A DNA stretch of 64,000 nucleotides from Mycobacterium sp. IS-1742. GTDB taxonomy: Bacteria; Actinomycetota; Actinomycetes; Mycobacteriales; Mycobacteriaceae. Every line of letters starts with the position of its first letter. Position 1 is the first letter of the stretch. Both the position numbers and the translations under genes were made by a program. The DNA is taken from the NCBI RefSeq assembly GCF_001500125.1, contig NZ_LQIV01000017.1:27522-91521 (forward strand), in the 5' to 3' direction. Below the pieces are notes generated by a model. That model ran no database searches. It worked only from the letters and a program-made list of their open reading frames with translations, and was not told the origin of the DNA. This document shows positions 1 to 7,748 of this stretch, in pieces.

Positions 1-899
1 TCCGCGCCGATGATCGGGCGCACCCGGCCGTCGGCGACCATCGGCCACACGTTGGCCACCACCTGCGCGACGATGTCGCTCTTGCTGCCCGGCCCGGTGA
101 CGGGGCGTGAGCGCAACGCGGTCGCGGTCACGCTCGCGCGTTTGGCGAGCAGCTTGCCGATGTTGAGTTCTGCCTTGACGCCGCCCTGCATGCCGATGAT
201 GACCAGCCGTCCGCCCGCGGCCAGGGCGTCGATGTTCCGGTCGAGGTACGCCGCGCCCATGATGTCGAGAATCACGTCGGCGCCCGCCCCGTCGGTCTCG
301 GCGCGGAGCCGCTCGACGAAGTCCTCGTCGCGGTAGTTGACGGCCACCTCGGCGCCCAGTTCCCGGCAGAGGTCGAGCTTGTTCGCCTTCCCCGCGGTGA
401 CGGCGACCCGGCAGCCGAGCGCGTTGGCCACCTGGATGGCATGAGTGCCGATCCCGCTGGCGCCGCCGTGGACCAGCAGCACCTCGCCGGCGGCGAGTGC
501 GGCGGTCATCACGACGTTGGACCACACGGTGCACGCCACTTCCGGCAGTGCGGCTGCATGGGCGAGTTCGACCGATTCGGGCACCGGCATCACCTGGCCC
601 GCCGGGACCGTGACGTTCTCGGCGTACCCGCCGCCTACCAGCAAAGCGCAGACCGGTTGCCCGACGGACCAGCCGGTCACCCCGTCGGCGATGTCGGTGA
701 TGACGCCGGAGACCTCGAGGCCCATGATGTCGCTGGCGCCCTTCGGGGGCGGATACTTGCCTGCGGCCTGCAACAGGTCGGCCCGGTTGATTCCGGCGGC
801 AACGACCTCGATTCGAACCTCACCCGATTGAAGTGCGCGTTCCGGTACTTCCGTCCAATTCAGCTTTCCTGGGGACTCGGCGACAATCGCATGCATCAT
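1..899 (-). CDS. NAD(P)H quinone oxidoreductase, PIG3/Zn-ADH-like (3' end outside window)
   Basis: Medium-chain reductase that would reduce quinones or enones with NADPH in the cytoplasm. The gene runs off the left edge, so about 299 residues are visible of a family length near 325. The N-terminus reads MMHAIVAESPGKLNW, followed by the PIG3-type signature NRADLLQAAGKYPPPKGASD and GLEVSG. No structural-zinc cysteine cluster is seen in the part I translated, which fits the zinc-free quinone reductase branch. The start is ATG-ATG at 899, preceded by GGGTTGAG. It is divergent from the MarR gene at 963, which may control it. It matches Rv3777 as I recall it. Confidence 0.85.
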   Translation of the reverse strand, partial: MMHAIVAESPGKLNWTEVPERALQSGEVRIEVVAAGINRADLLQAAGKYPPPKGASDIMGLEVSGVITDIADGVTGWSVGQPVCALLVGGGYAENVTVPAGQVMPVPESVELAHAAALPEVACTVWSNVVMTAALAAGEVLLVHGGASGIGTHAIQVANALGCRVAVTAGKANKLDLCRELGAEVAVNYRDEDFVERLRAETDGAGADVILDIMGAAYLDRNIDALAAGGRLVIIGMQGGVKAELNIGKLLAKRASVTATALRSRPVTGPGSKSDIVAQVVANVWPMVADGRVRPIIGA

Positions 900-962
900 C
901 TCAACCCTACTCTTGGGTACAGTTCGCTTCCCGGACACCGCTTCGTGCTTTACCATGGGCGG

Positions 963-1475
963 ATGGAGGGGATGATAGGGGGGCGTACGGCGAGCGACAT
1001 GCCGGGCCTCGACATCGCAGAACAACGGTCCTGGCAAAATTTCCTGGACGCCGCGCTGAGGCTCTACGCCACGCTGAACAAGACGTTGGTCGAACAGCAC
1101 CATTTGACGCTGAACGACGTCCGCCTGCTCGACATGCTGGACAAGTCCCCGACAGGGTCCGCCCGCATGGGTGATCTCGCGGAGAAACTGATGTCGCTGC
1201 CCAGCCGGGTGACCCGTCAGATCCGCCGTCTGGAGATGCAGGGTCTGGTGCGGCGGGGGGCGAGCCCGGACGACGGTCGCGGCGTGCTGGCCTCGATCAC
1301 CGACGACGGGCGCACCCAGGTCCGCGAGGCGATGATTACGTACTCGGAAGGCGTGCGGACCCATTTCCTGGGCAGGCTGTCCCGACCGCAGATCGCGGCC
1401 ATGGGGGAGAATTGCCGCCGGGTGAGCGCCGCCATGCGCGCCGGCTCGGCGCCCGCCAGGCTCGGCCGCGTCTAG
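963..1475 (+). CDS. MarR family transcriptional regulator
   Basis: Winged-helix DNA-binding regulator of 170 residues. The middle shows the MarR core: LNDVRLLDMLDKSPTGSARM, then a recognition-helix region (DLAEKLMSLPSRVTRQIRRLEMQGL) and the wing, where RGASPDDGRGVLASITDDG carries the typical D-R acidic/basic turn. ATG 963 is chosen because the family N-terminal helix begins just after it; ATG 972 is also possible. It is divergent from the quinone oxidoreductase across 63 bp, so that gene is the obvious candidate target. The ligand is unknown. Confidence 0.85.
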   Translation: MEGMIGGRTASDMPGLDIAEQRSWQNFLDAALRLYATLNKTLVEQHHLTLNDVRLLDMLDKSPTGSARMGDLAEKLMSLPSRVTRQIRRLEMQGLVRRGASPDDGRGVLASITDDGRTQVREAMITYSEGVRTHFLGRLSRPQIAAMGENCRRVSAAMRAGSAPARLGRV

Positions 1476-1482
1476 CACCCAC

Positions 1483-1488
1483 TACGCT
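1483..1488 (+). promoter_or_regulatory. Probable -10 element of tRNA-Ser(UGA)
   Basis: TACGCT fits the mycobacterial TANNNT -10 pattern and ends 7 bases before the mature tRNA. The same spacing and a near-identical hexamer (TAAGCT) precede tRNA-Ser(CGA) at 20376. I see no clear -35. Confidence 0.4.
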
Positions 1489-1495
1489 GTTGCGC

Positions 1496-1582
1496 GGTGG
1501 CGTGGCAGAGCGGCCTAATGCACTCGCCTTGAAAGCGAGAGACGGCTAACACCGTCCGGGGGTTCAAATCCCTCCGCCACCG
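1496..1582 (+). tRNA. tRNA-Ser(UGA)
   Basis: An 87-base class II tRNA. Acceptor arms GGTGGCG and CGCCACC pair, with discriminator G. The anticodon stem CTCGC/GCGAG encloses the loop CTTGAAA, giving anticodon TGA. A long variable arm follows, then the T-loop GTTCAAATC. CCA is not encoded. This isoacceptor reads UCA and neighbouring serine codons. Confidence 0.97.
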
Positions 1583-1592
1583 CTCATGGGTG

Positions 1593-2408
1593 CTATTCGC
1601 CGGTGAAGTTCGGCGGCCGCTTCTGGAACATCGCGGTCACCGCTTCGCCGAGATCCTTCGACGGCAGGAACGCCGAGTTCCACGCCGCGACGTAGCGCAG
1701 ACTCTCCGACACCCGGGCGATGCGCTGCTGGTCGAGAACGTCCTTGACGCCGTGGACGGTCAGCGGCGGGTTCGCGGCGATCTCCTCGGCGGTCGCGCGC
1801 GCGGCCGCCAGCGACGCCTCCGGATCGTCGTACACGTCGTTGACCAGACCGATCTTCTCGGCGCGTGCAGCGTCGATGTCCTTGCCCGTCAGCGCGAGTT
1901 CGCGAAGGTGCCCGTCGGTCAGGATCAGCGGCAACCGCGCCAGCGAGCCGACGTCGGCGACGATCGCCAGCTTCACCTCGCGGACCGAGAACTTCGCGTC
2001 GGCACTCGCGTACCGGATGTCCACGGCGCTGATCAGGTCGACACCGCCGCCGATGCACCAGCCGTGCACCGACGCGATCGTCGGGGTACGGCAGTCGGCC
2101 ACAGCGCTGATCGCGCCCTGCATCGTCTGCAGCGTTTTGTGGAAGTCGGCGCGCGATCGGGCGCCGGCGTCGAGGCCGGGCAGCGTGCCACCCATGGCGG
2201 CGAGGTCGAGGCCGTAGCTGAAGTTGCGGCCCGAGCCGGTGAGCACGATGGCGCGCACATCGGGGTCCGCGTCCAGCGAGGTGAACACCTCTGGCAGTTC
2301 GGCCCAGAACGCCGGCCCCATCGCATTGCCCTTGCCGGGACCGATCAACGTCACCTGCGCGACGTGGCCGTCGACGTCGACGGTCACCGACTCGTATGTA
2401 TCGCCCAT
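1593..2408 (-). CDS. echA21: Enoyl-CoA hydratase/isomerase family protein (EchA21-like)
   Basis: Crotonase-fold protein of 271 residues, predicted to act on acyl-CoA in fatty-acid oxidation. It shows the oxyanion-hole segments GRNFSYGLDLAAM and HGWCIGGGVDLISAVDIR, and the ATP-independent CoA-fold pattern throughout. In the second segment the sequence continues FSVREVKLAIVADVGSLARL, where crotonases carry catalytic glutamates (E and D here), which resembles dienoyl-CoA isomerase-type members. Start ATG at 2408. The gene name rests on similarity to Rv3774 and on synteny. It lies 11 bases downstream of the lipoprotein gene on the same strand. Confidence 0.85.
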   Translation of the reverse strand: MGDTYESVTVDVDGHVAQVTLIGPGKGNAMGPAFWAELPEVFTSLDADPDVRAIVLTGSGRNFSYGLDLAAMGGTLPGLDAGARSRADFHKTLQTMQGAISAVADCRTPTIASVHGWCIGGGVDLISAVDIRYASADAKFSVREVKLAIVADVGSLARLPLILTDGHLRELALTGKDIDAARAEKIGLVNDVYDDPEASLAAARATAEEIAANPPLTVHGVKDVLDQQRIARVSESLRYVAAWNSAFLPSKDLGEAVTAMFQKRPPNFTGE

Positions 2409-2419
2409 GGTGTTCGAGG

Positions 2420-2746
2420 CTAGCGCCCGATGAGGATGTCGCTGAGCTTGGCCGAAGGCAGCACCTCGCAGATCGCGTCGGCCAGGGTTTTGGCGACGAC
2501 CGCCCGCTGATCGCTCAGCCGGCCGCTGCCCTCGGCGACCAGCTCGCCGACGATGGCCAGCTGGGCGTCCTCTTCGAGTCCGAGGTACTCCTTGCAGGTG
2601 ACCGTCGTCGCGTCGGGGATCGGCGGCCCGGGTTCGGTGGTCTGGGCGACGGTCCCGGTCACCGTCTGTGTGCAGCCGGCGAGCACACCCGCGCACAGCA
2701 GTGCCGCAACCGTCAGAGTCCTCGCGTGCGTGCCCATCTGGGCCAC
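2420..2746 (-). CDS. Small putative lipoprotein
   Basis: 108 residues with an N-terminal lipoprotein signal: LTVAALLCAGVLAGC, lipobox LAGC with the lipidated Cys at residue 25. The mature part is short, with one further Cys (TCKEYLGLEEDAQ) and a helical region ending SAKLSDILIGR, which resembles the small DUF732-type secreted mycobacterial proteins. A second in-frame ATG at residue 4 may be the true start. Probably anchored to the outer face of the plasma membrane. Function unknown. Confidence 0.75.
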   Translation of the reverse strand: MAQMGTHARTLTVAALLCAGVLAGCTQTVTGTVAQTTEPGPPIPDATTVTCKEYLGLEEDAQLAIVGELVAEGSGRLSDQRAVVAKTLADAICEVLPSAKLSDILIGR

Positions 2747-2777
2747 GATAGGTCACCGGCCACGTAACGTGAACGCC

Positions 2778-3362
2778 ATGCGTAGTGACCTGCCGCAGGG
2801 CCCGGATTCACCGCCGACCGACGAACTGCGCAGTGCCGAGCTCAGTCTCGGCGTGCTGCACCAGGTGGTCCGCCCGATCGCGGCCGACGACCTGGGCAAG
2901 CAGACGCCGTGCCGCGAGTTCGACGTGGCCGGGCTCACCGAGCACCTGCTGCGGTCGATCACGATCCTCGGCGGCGCGGCGGGCGCGGAGATCCCGCAAC
3001 GCGATCCGTCGGATTCGGTCGAGCGGCAGGTGATCCTCGCGGCGCGGCCTGCGCTCGACGCGTGGCACCGCCGCGGCGTCGACGGCGGCGTCGACGTCGG
3101 CGGCAACACGATGCCGGGCACCGTCCTGGTCGGCATCCTGTCGCTCGAATTCCTGGTGCACGCTTGGGATTACGCGACGGCGATCGGGCACACCGTGCCT
3201 GCGCCCGATTCGTTGTGCGAGTACGTGCTCGGCATGGCGGAGAAGATCATCACCCCGGAGGGCCGGGTGCGGGCGGGCTTCGACGAACCGGTCGAGGTGC
3301 CCGACGACGCCCCGCCCCTGCAGCGCCTGCTGGCGTTCACCGGCCGTCGCGCCGAGGTCTAG
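2778..3362 (+). CDS. TIGR03086-type DinB/MDMPI-like metal-binding protein (Rv3773c family)
   Basis: 194 residues. The pattern CREFDVAGLTEHLLRSI near the N-terminus and EFLVHAWDYATAIG in the middle are the histidine-bearing helices of the mycothiol-dependent maleylpyruvate isomerase/DinB four-helix fold. Members of this family bind a divalent metal and may use mycothiol; no reaction is known for this subgroup. Start ATG 2778. It overlaps the convergent GXWXG gene by 4 bases. Confidence 0.75.
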   Translation: MRSDLPQGPDSPPTDELRSAELSLGVLHQVVRPIAADDLGKQTPCREFDVAGLTEHLLRSITILGGAAGAEIPQRDPSDSVERQVILAARPALDAWHRRGVDGGVDVGGNTMPGTVLVGILSLEFLVHAWDYATAIGHTVPAPDSLCEYVLGMAEKIITPEGRVRAGFDEPVEVPDDAPPLQRLLAFTGRRAEV

Positions 3363-3841
3363 ACCCGTTCGAGGTAGAAGTACAGGTGACGGTCGGCCCC
3401 CGAGCTGGAGTCGAGGGCGCCCTTGCCGTTCATGATGCCCATGACGGCGTTGTCGTCGACCTTCTTGAAGTGGTCATGCACGGGTGCGCCGTCGTAGACC
3501 ATCGAGGCGGTCACCTCACCGCGGAACTGCTCCATCCAGAGGCTGGCCTCGCCCTTCATCGCCTCGGTGTTGGAGAACCTGTTGCCCTCGGTGTCCAGGC
3601 ACACCAGGGGTTTGGCGTCGGTGGCCGAATGGAACGTCTTGCCGAACCAGTTGAGCCGCTCCATGAACCCGTTGGCCTTGTGTCCGGTGTGGAACTCGCC
3701 GCCCTTCCACTCGCCGATCATGAAGTCGATGTCGACGGGTTCCAGGGTGCTCCAGAACTCGTCGAGTTCGGCGTCGCCGAGGGTGCCGGTCCGCCCCTTG
3801 AGTTCGTCGAAGGTCTCGCGGGTCGTGCGCGTCGAGGTCAT
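3359..3841 (-). CDS. GXWXG/DUF4334 domain protein
   Basis: 160 residues. It carries the GXWXG motif (IGEWKGGEFHTGH, residues about 40-52) followed by a DUF4334-like C-terminal part (SMVYDGAPVHDHFKKVDDNAVMG). Both are small beta-barrel-like domains of unknown function that often occur together in actinobacteria. ATG 3841 is chosen because it forms an ATGA overlap with the hisC2 stop, so the gene is probably translated by coupling to hisC2. No function can be assigned from sequence. Confidence 0.8.
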   Translation of the reverse strand: MTSTRTTRETFDELKGRTGTLGDAELDEFWSTLEPVDIDFMIGEWKGGEFHTGHKANGFMERLNWFGKTFHSATDAKPLVCLDTEGNRFSNTEAMKGEASLWMEQFRGEVTASMVYDGAPVHDHFKKVDDNAVMGIMNGKGALDSSSGADRHLYFYLERV

Positions 3842-4902
3842 GGCTGTCCCATCCACTTGAGGGCGAATTCGAGGAAGGCGTCGTTCTCGTGGGGCGCGGC
3901 GACGGTCACCCGGACCCCGTCCTCACCGTAGGGGCGCACCACGAGCCGGTTCTGCGCGGCCTTCTCGATGAAGTCGAGGGTGCGCTCGGCCAGCGGCAGC
4001 CACACGAAGTTCGCCTGCGACGGCGGCAGCGTGAACCCGGCGTCGCGCAGGGTGCTCGTGACGCGGTCGCGTTCGGCGACGAGCTCGTCGGTGCGGGCGA
4101 GCAGTTCGTCGGCGGCGTCGATCGAGGCGATCGCGGCGGCCTGGGAGAGGCTGGTCGCGGAGAACGGCACGTACACCTTGCCGAGCGCGGTGACGATGTC
4201 GGCGTCGGCGACCGCGTATCCGATCCGCAGTCCGGCCAGCCCGTACGCCTTCGAAAAGGTCCGCAGCACCACGACATTCGGGTGGGACCGGACCAACCCG
4301 AAACTGTCCGGCGCCATGCCGTCGCGAATGTATTCGACGTAGGCCTCGTCGAGCACGATGAGGATGTGCGGCGGGACGGCGGCGACGAACTCGGCCAGCG
4401 CCGCGGGATCGACGACCGTGCTGGTCGGGTTGTTGGGGTTGCAGACGAAGATCAGCCGGGTGCGGTCGGTGATCGCGGCGACCATCGCGTCGAGGTCGTG
4501 GGTGTGGTCGCGCAGCGGGACCTGCACCGGGGTGGCCCCGGCCGTACGCACCTGCAGCGGGTAGATCTCGAAGCTGCGCCAGGCGAAGATCACCTCGTCG
4601 CCGACCGAGGTGGTGATCTGGATCAGTTGCTGGCACAGGCTGACCGAACCGCAGCCGACGGAGATCTGCTCAGGGGCGAAGGATCCGCCGTCGAGGTGCT
4701 TGGCCAGGTGCTCCCGCAGGTCGAGATAGCCGTTGTCGGGGTAGCGGTTGATCTGGTCCGTTGCCTTCTCGATCGCGGCGCGCACGCTCGGCAGCGGACC
4801 GTGCACGGTCTCGTTGCTGGCGATCTTGATGGCACCCGGAACCGTCTTACCCGGTGTGTAGGCCGGGATGTCGGCCAATTCGGGGCGGAGGCGGGCGGTC
4901 AC
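3838..4902 (-). CDS. hisC2: Histidinol-phosphate / aromatic amino acid aminotransferase
   Basis: PLP-dependent fold-type I aminotransferase of 354 residues, a normal length. Visible motifs are CNPNNPT (residues 154-160), LDEAY (184-188, PLP ring Asp185) and TFSKAYGLAGLRIG with the Schiff-base Lys218. The family converts imidazole-acetol phosphate in histidine synthesis, or phenylpyruvate and similar keto acids (the Pat function reported for Rv3772). It is isolated from other his genes, which favours the second, aromatic role. It is co-transcribed with the GXWXG gene through a 4-base overlap. Confidence 0.88.
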   Translation of the reverse strand: MTARLRPELADIPAYTPGKTVPGAIKIASNETVHGPLPSVRAAIEKATDQINRYPDNGYLDLREHLAKHLDGGSFAPEQISVGCGSVSLCQQLIQITTSVGDEVIFAWRSFEIYPLQVRTAGATPVQVPLRDHTHDLDAMVAAITDRTRLIFVCNPNNPTSTVVDPAALAEFVAAVPPHILIVLDEAYVEYIRDGMAPDSFGLVRSHPNVVVLRTFSKAYGLAGLRIGYAVADADIVTALGKVYVPFSATSLSQAAAIASIDAADELLARTDELVAERDRVTSTLRDAGFTLPPSQANFVWLPLAERTLDFIEKAAQNRLVVRPYGEDGVRVTVAAPHENDAFLEFALKWMGQP

Positions 4903-4984
4903 CTGACCAGCATAGGGGGGTGGATCGACCGCTTTGCTTCCACGGCCGACGGATGTGTAGGCTGTGCGACCGGCGGTAACGTCA

Positions 4985-5073
4985 GGAGGCGTGCCAGAGC
5001 GGCCGAATGGGACTCACTGCTAATGAGTTGTCCCCCTTACAGGGGACCGGAGGTTCAAATCCTCTCGCCTCCG
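4985..5073 (+). tRNA. tRNA-Ser(GCU)
   Basis: 89 bases. Acceptor GGAGGCG pairs with CGCCTCC, discriminator G. The anticodon stem ACTCA/TGAGT holds the loop CTGCTAA, anticodon GCT, reading AGC/AGU. The variable arm is long, as in other class II tRNAs. A possible -10 (TAGGCT) lies at 4958-4963, which would leave a 5' leader of about 15 bases. Confidence 0.97.
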
Positions 5074-5114
5074 CCGCGGCTGACTCGTCAGCCACGACAC
5101 AACTGAACAGGCAA

Positions 5115-5187
5115 GCGCCCGTAGCTCAACGGATAGAGCATCTGACTACGGATCAGAAGGTTAGGGGTTCGAATCCCTTCGGGCGCA
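5115..5187 (+). tRNA. tRNA-Arg(ACG)
   Basis: 73 bases. Acceptor GCGCCCG/CGGGCGC, discriminator A, anticodon stem TCTGA/TCAGA and loop CTACGGA give anticodon ACG. A34 of this tRNA is the standard substrate of TadA, whose gene is at 19866 in this window. It is 41 bases downstream of tRNA-Ser(GCU) and probably co-transcribed with it. Confidence 0.97.
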
Positions 5188-5202
5188 CTCGACGAGCGAC
5201 AA

Positions 5203-5243
5203 CGACTCCCGCGGCACGCATCATGCCCGGGAGTCGCGCTTTT
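5203..5243 (+). terminator. Rho-independent terminator of the tRNA-Ser/tRNA-Arg unit
   Basis: A perfect 9-bp inverted repeat, CGACTCCCG at 5203-5211 and CGGGAGTCG at 5228-5236, with a 16-base loop, followed by CGCTTTT. Its position 15 bases after tRNA-Arg fits termination of the tRNA operon. Confidence 0.7.
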
Positions 5244-5256
5244 CCGTATCGGGGGG

Positions 5257-5577
5257 ATGATGCAGATCGACGTCGCGAACATGATCGCCGCCATCGCAGC
5301 GGTGTCGGCGCTTGCGTTGTCGATCTACACCCACCGCCGGCAGAGTGCCGCGGAGCGAACCGCCTACATGACCTTGACGCTCACGCTCGACCGGATAGCC
5401 GACACGCATCTGATCGCCAGGACGTGCCTCGAGAACCGCTCACCCACGGTCAAACACCTCGACGTCGTCCGACTCCTCGTGTGCCCGCAATCCGAAGCCC
5501 CCGAGACCGCATGCCAGACGCTGATGGACGGTCCGGGACGGCTCCACCGCGTCGTGCACCGCGCGTTCATACGCTGA
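5257..5577 (+). CDS. Hypothetical small membrane protein
   Basis: 106 residues, not recognised. Residues 8-24 (NMIAAIAAVSALALSIY) form one predicted membrane helix; a mostly polar region with four cysteines follows. Two ATG codons (5257, 5260) sit directly after GGGGGG. It is a single short gene just downstream of a tRNA terminator. Coding status is likely, since it fills the space between the terminator and the cutinase gene with a sensible N-terminus, but it is not certain. Confidence 0.45.
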   Translation: MMQIDVANMIAAIAAVSALALSIYTHRRQSAAERTAYMTLTLTLDRIADTHLIARTCLENRSPTVKHLDVVRLLVCPQSEAPETACQTLMDGPGRLHRVVHRAFIR

Positions 5578-5610
5578 CGCCGATCGGGCTGTTGAGTGCC
5601 GGTACTGCGG

Positions 5611-6321
5611 TCACAGCCGCTCGACCGCGTAGGTCGCGGCCTGCTGCGTCATCCCGTTGATCCCGTAGAGCGCGTGCGCGATGCTCGGCTGCCCGCCCGG
5701 GGCACCGTTGCAGATGGTGTCGCCCTCCGCGCACAGCTGCAGCGTCTTCGGCTCGTAGAGCGGGCCGATGACGACCGGCGGGGCGCCGAACGTACCGAGC
5801 CACTGCGGAGACGGCAGCCCGAACAGGGTGACCGCCGAGACGTGCTCGGCGACCTCCGCCGCGAGCGGCTGGGGAACGGCGTTGCGATACGCGGCCGGGA
5901 CGGCATCGGGCACCGTCGAGGAGGTCACGAACCCGGCGACCACGGCTCCCTGTGAGAAACCGCCCAGCACGATGTCGGTGTCCGGGCACGTCGTGGCAAT
6001 GGTCTGGACGCGGCTCCCGGCGTCGCGGATCCCTTCGACGACGGTCCTGGCCAGGTCGTCGCGGGCGTCGAAGTTGTTCGACGCCGCGTAGTTCACCGAA
6101 TACACGTTGACGGTTCGTGGACCGGCCTGCGCGCGCACGGCGTCGACGAACGACTGTCCGACGCCGCCGACACCCGGCGCCTCACCGCTGCCGCGGGCGA
6201 AGACGATCTCGACGTCCGGACACGCCTGGGCGGACGCCGGCGGGGCGGCCACGCCCACCAACGCGGCCCAGGTGGTCACGGCCACCGCGCCGAGGATGCG
6301 ACCGAGGGGACGAACTCTCAT
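5611..6321 (-). CDS. Secreted cutinase-family esterase
   Basis: 236-residue alpha/beta hydrolase exported by a Sec signal peptide (residues 1-31, ending PPASA). The catalytic triad is visible: Ser123 in GGFSQGA, Asp201 in EGDTIC and His216 in SIAHALY. Four cysteines (34, 112, 197, 204) are placed for the two family disulfides. Mycobacterial cutinases hydrolyse lipid esters at the cell surface. ATG 6321 has AGGAG 8 bases upstream and begins the signal peptide. It is divergent from the SnoaL-like gene at 6411. Confidence 0.9.
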   Translation of the reverse strand: MRVRPLGRILGAVAVTTWAALVGVAAPPASAQACPDVEIVFARGSGEAPGVGGVGQSFVDAVRAQAGPRTVNVYSVNYAASNNFDARDDLARTVVEGIRDAGSRVQTIATTCPDTDIVLGGFSQGAVVAGFVTSSTVPDAVPAAYRNAVPQPLAAEVAEHVSAVTLFGLPSPQWLGTFGAPPVVIGPLYEPKTLQLCAEGDTICNGAPGGQPSIAHALYGINGMTQQAATYAVERL

Positions 6322-6410
6322 AGGGGTAACTCCTGCTGAACGTAATGGCCCGACGAGAGGCGTGAGTACCCCCACGTGGGCCTGCCAAACTCCGCGTAAT
6401 CTCGCACGGT

Positions 6411-6806
6411 ATGACGACACCCACGGTGATCCAGCGCTGGCTCGACCTCATCGACGGTGATCACGGCGATGTGACGCCGCTTCTGGCCCGGGACGCGGTC
6501 TTCTACTCACCCGCGGTGTTCACGCCGCAGGAGGGGCGGGACAAGACCGCCGCCTATCTGAACGCGGCGGCAAAGGTGTTCGGCGGGAACGGGTTCCGCT
6601 ACGTCAACCAGTGGTATGCCGACCGTTCGGCGGTGCTGGAGTTCGTCGCCGACCTCGACGGCGTCCACGTCAACGGCATCGACATGATCGACTGGAACGA
6701 CGCCGACGAGATCACGTCGTTCAAGGTGATGCTGCGTCCGTTCAAGGCGCTGCAGACCGTCATCCCGAGGATGGCCGAACTGCTGCAGGCGCCGGTGCAG
6801 GAGTAG
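6411..6806 (+). CDS. SnoaL-like / NTF2-fold protein
   Basis: 131 residues with the NTF2-like cone pattern: an N-terminal helix (VIQRWLDLIDGDHGDVTPLL), then LARDAVFYSPAVF and later strands containing VNGIDMIDWNDADEITSFKVM. Such proteins serve as small hydrolases, isomerases or binding proteins. No catalytic residues are diagnostic here. The phosphoesterase gene starts 4 bases after its stop, so it heads a three-gene unit with that gene and the YjbR-like gene. Confidence 0.75.
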   Translation: MTTPTVIQRWLDLIDGDHGDVTPLLARDAVFYSPAVFTPQEGRDKTAAYLNAAAKVFGGNGFRYVNQWYADRSAVLEFVADLDGVHVNGIDMIDWNDADEITSFKVMLRPFKALQTVIPRMAELLQAPVQE

Positions 6807-6810
6807 ACCG

Positions 6811-7323
6811 ATGCGGCTGCTCCTCATCGCCGACACCCACGTGCCCAAACGGGCCCGCGACCTGCCCGCGGCGGTGTGGGACGAGGTGGCGCACGTCGAC
6901 GTCGTCATCCACGCCGGCGACTGGGTCGAGCCGGGTCTGCTCGACGTGCTCGAGGAGCGCTCCCAGCGGTTGGTGGCGTGCTGGGGCAACAACGACGGCG
7001 CGGAGTTGCGCCGCCGCCTGCCCGAACGCGCGGACGTCACGCTGGGCGGGGTGCGGTTCACGGTCGTGCACGAGACCGGGGCGTCCGGTGGGCGGGACGC
7101 GCGCATGGCCAAGCTGTACCCGGACACCGACGTGCTCGTGTTCGGGCACAGCCACATCCCGTGGGACACCACCGCGACGACGGGCCTGCGGCTGCTCAAC
7201 CCGGGTTCGCCGACGGATCGGCGCCGCCAGCCGTACTGCACGTACATGACGGCGACGGTCGCCGACGGGACGCTGACCGATGTCGCTCTGCACAACATCG
7301 CCCCCGTGAGCCCGCGTGGCTGA
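6811..7323 (+). CDS. YfcE-type metallophosphoesterase
   Basis: 170 residues. All metal-binding blocks of the calcineurin-like fold are present: LIADTHVPK (D-x-H), HAGDW (GD), CWGNNDG (GN-x-D), VVHETG and VFGHSHIP (GHSH). Members hydrolyse phosphodiester substrates with Mn or similar metals in the cytoplasm; the physiological substrate is unknown. It follows the SnoaL-like gene by 4 bases and overlaps the next gene by 8. Confidence 0.85.
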   Translation: MRLLLIADTHVPKRARDLPAAVWDEVAHVDVVIHAGDWVEPGLLDVLEERSQRLVACWGNNDGAELRRRLPERADVTLGGVRFTVVHETGASGGRDARMAKLYPDTDVLVFGHSHIPWDTTATTGLRLLNPGSPTDRRRQPYCTYMTATVADGTLTDVALHNIAPVSPRG

Positions 7324-7729
7324 CCGTCCCGCCCGGGTCTCCGACGTCCACGAGGTCGCGGCCGCGATGCCGCACACGACACGCATCGAGGGGCCGAAGG
7401 GCAACGCGATCTACCAGGTCGGCGGGAAGTCGTTCGTGTTCTTCCGCACGCCGCAGCCGGACGCCGCGGATCCCGGCACCGGCGAGCGCTATCCCGACGT
7501 CATCATGATCTGGGTGGAATCCGACGCGGACAAGCTGGCCCTGGTCCAGGACCCCCACTCACCGTTCTTCACCACCGACCGGTTCGACGGTCACCTCTCG
7601 GTTCTGGTGCGCGGCAAGGACATCGGCCGGATCGGGCTCGAGGAACTGACCGAGTTGATCCAGGACGCGTGGCTGTCGCGGGCGTCGCGCCGGCGCGCCG
7701 AGCGCTGGCTGGCCGGTCGGCAGGACTGA
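7316..7729 (+). CDS. MmcQ/YjbR-like protein
   Basis: 137 residues starting at GTG 7316, which overlaps the phosphoesterase gene by 8 bases. The pattern GKSFVFFR, VDIMIWVESDADK-like core and C-terminal LEELTELIQDAWLSRASRR match the small MmcQ/YjbR double-wing fold. The C-terminal helix with many Arg residues could contact nucleic acid. Function not known. Confidence 0.75.
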   Translation: MADRPARVSDVHEVAAAMPHTTRIEGPKGNAIYQVGGKSFVFFRTPQPDAADPGTGERYPDVIMIWVESDADKLALVQDPHSPFFTTDRFDGHLSVLVRGKDIGRIGLEELTELIQDAWLSRASRRRAERWLAGRQD

Positions 7730-7748
7730 GAAGCCGCTGCACGGCGGT

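Noticed and set aside
908..919. Short inverted element TACTCTTGGGTA between the quinone oxidoreductase and MarR genes, as a MarR operator
   Set aside because: Only the outer three bases of each arm are symmetrical; too weak to report as a site.
1593..2058. Long open frames opposite or out of frame with echA21, dnaX and other genes, many over 100 codons
   Set aside because: They are Arg/Pro/Ala-rich products of GC-rich third positions, without motifs or sensible starts, and lie entirely within well-supported genes.
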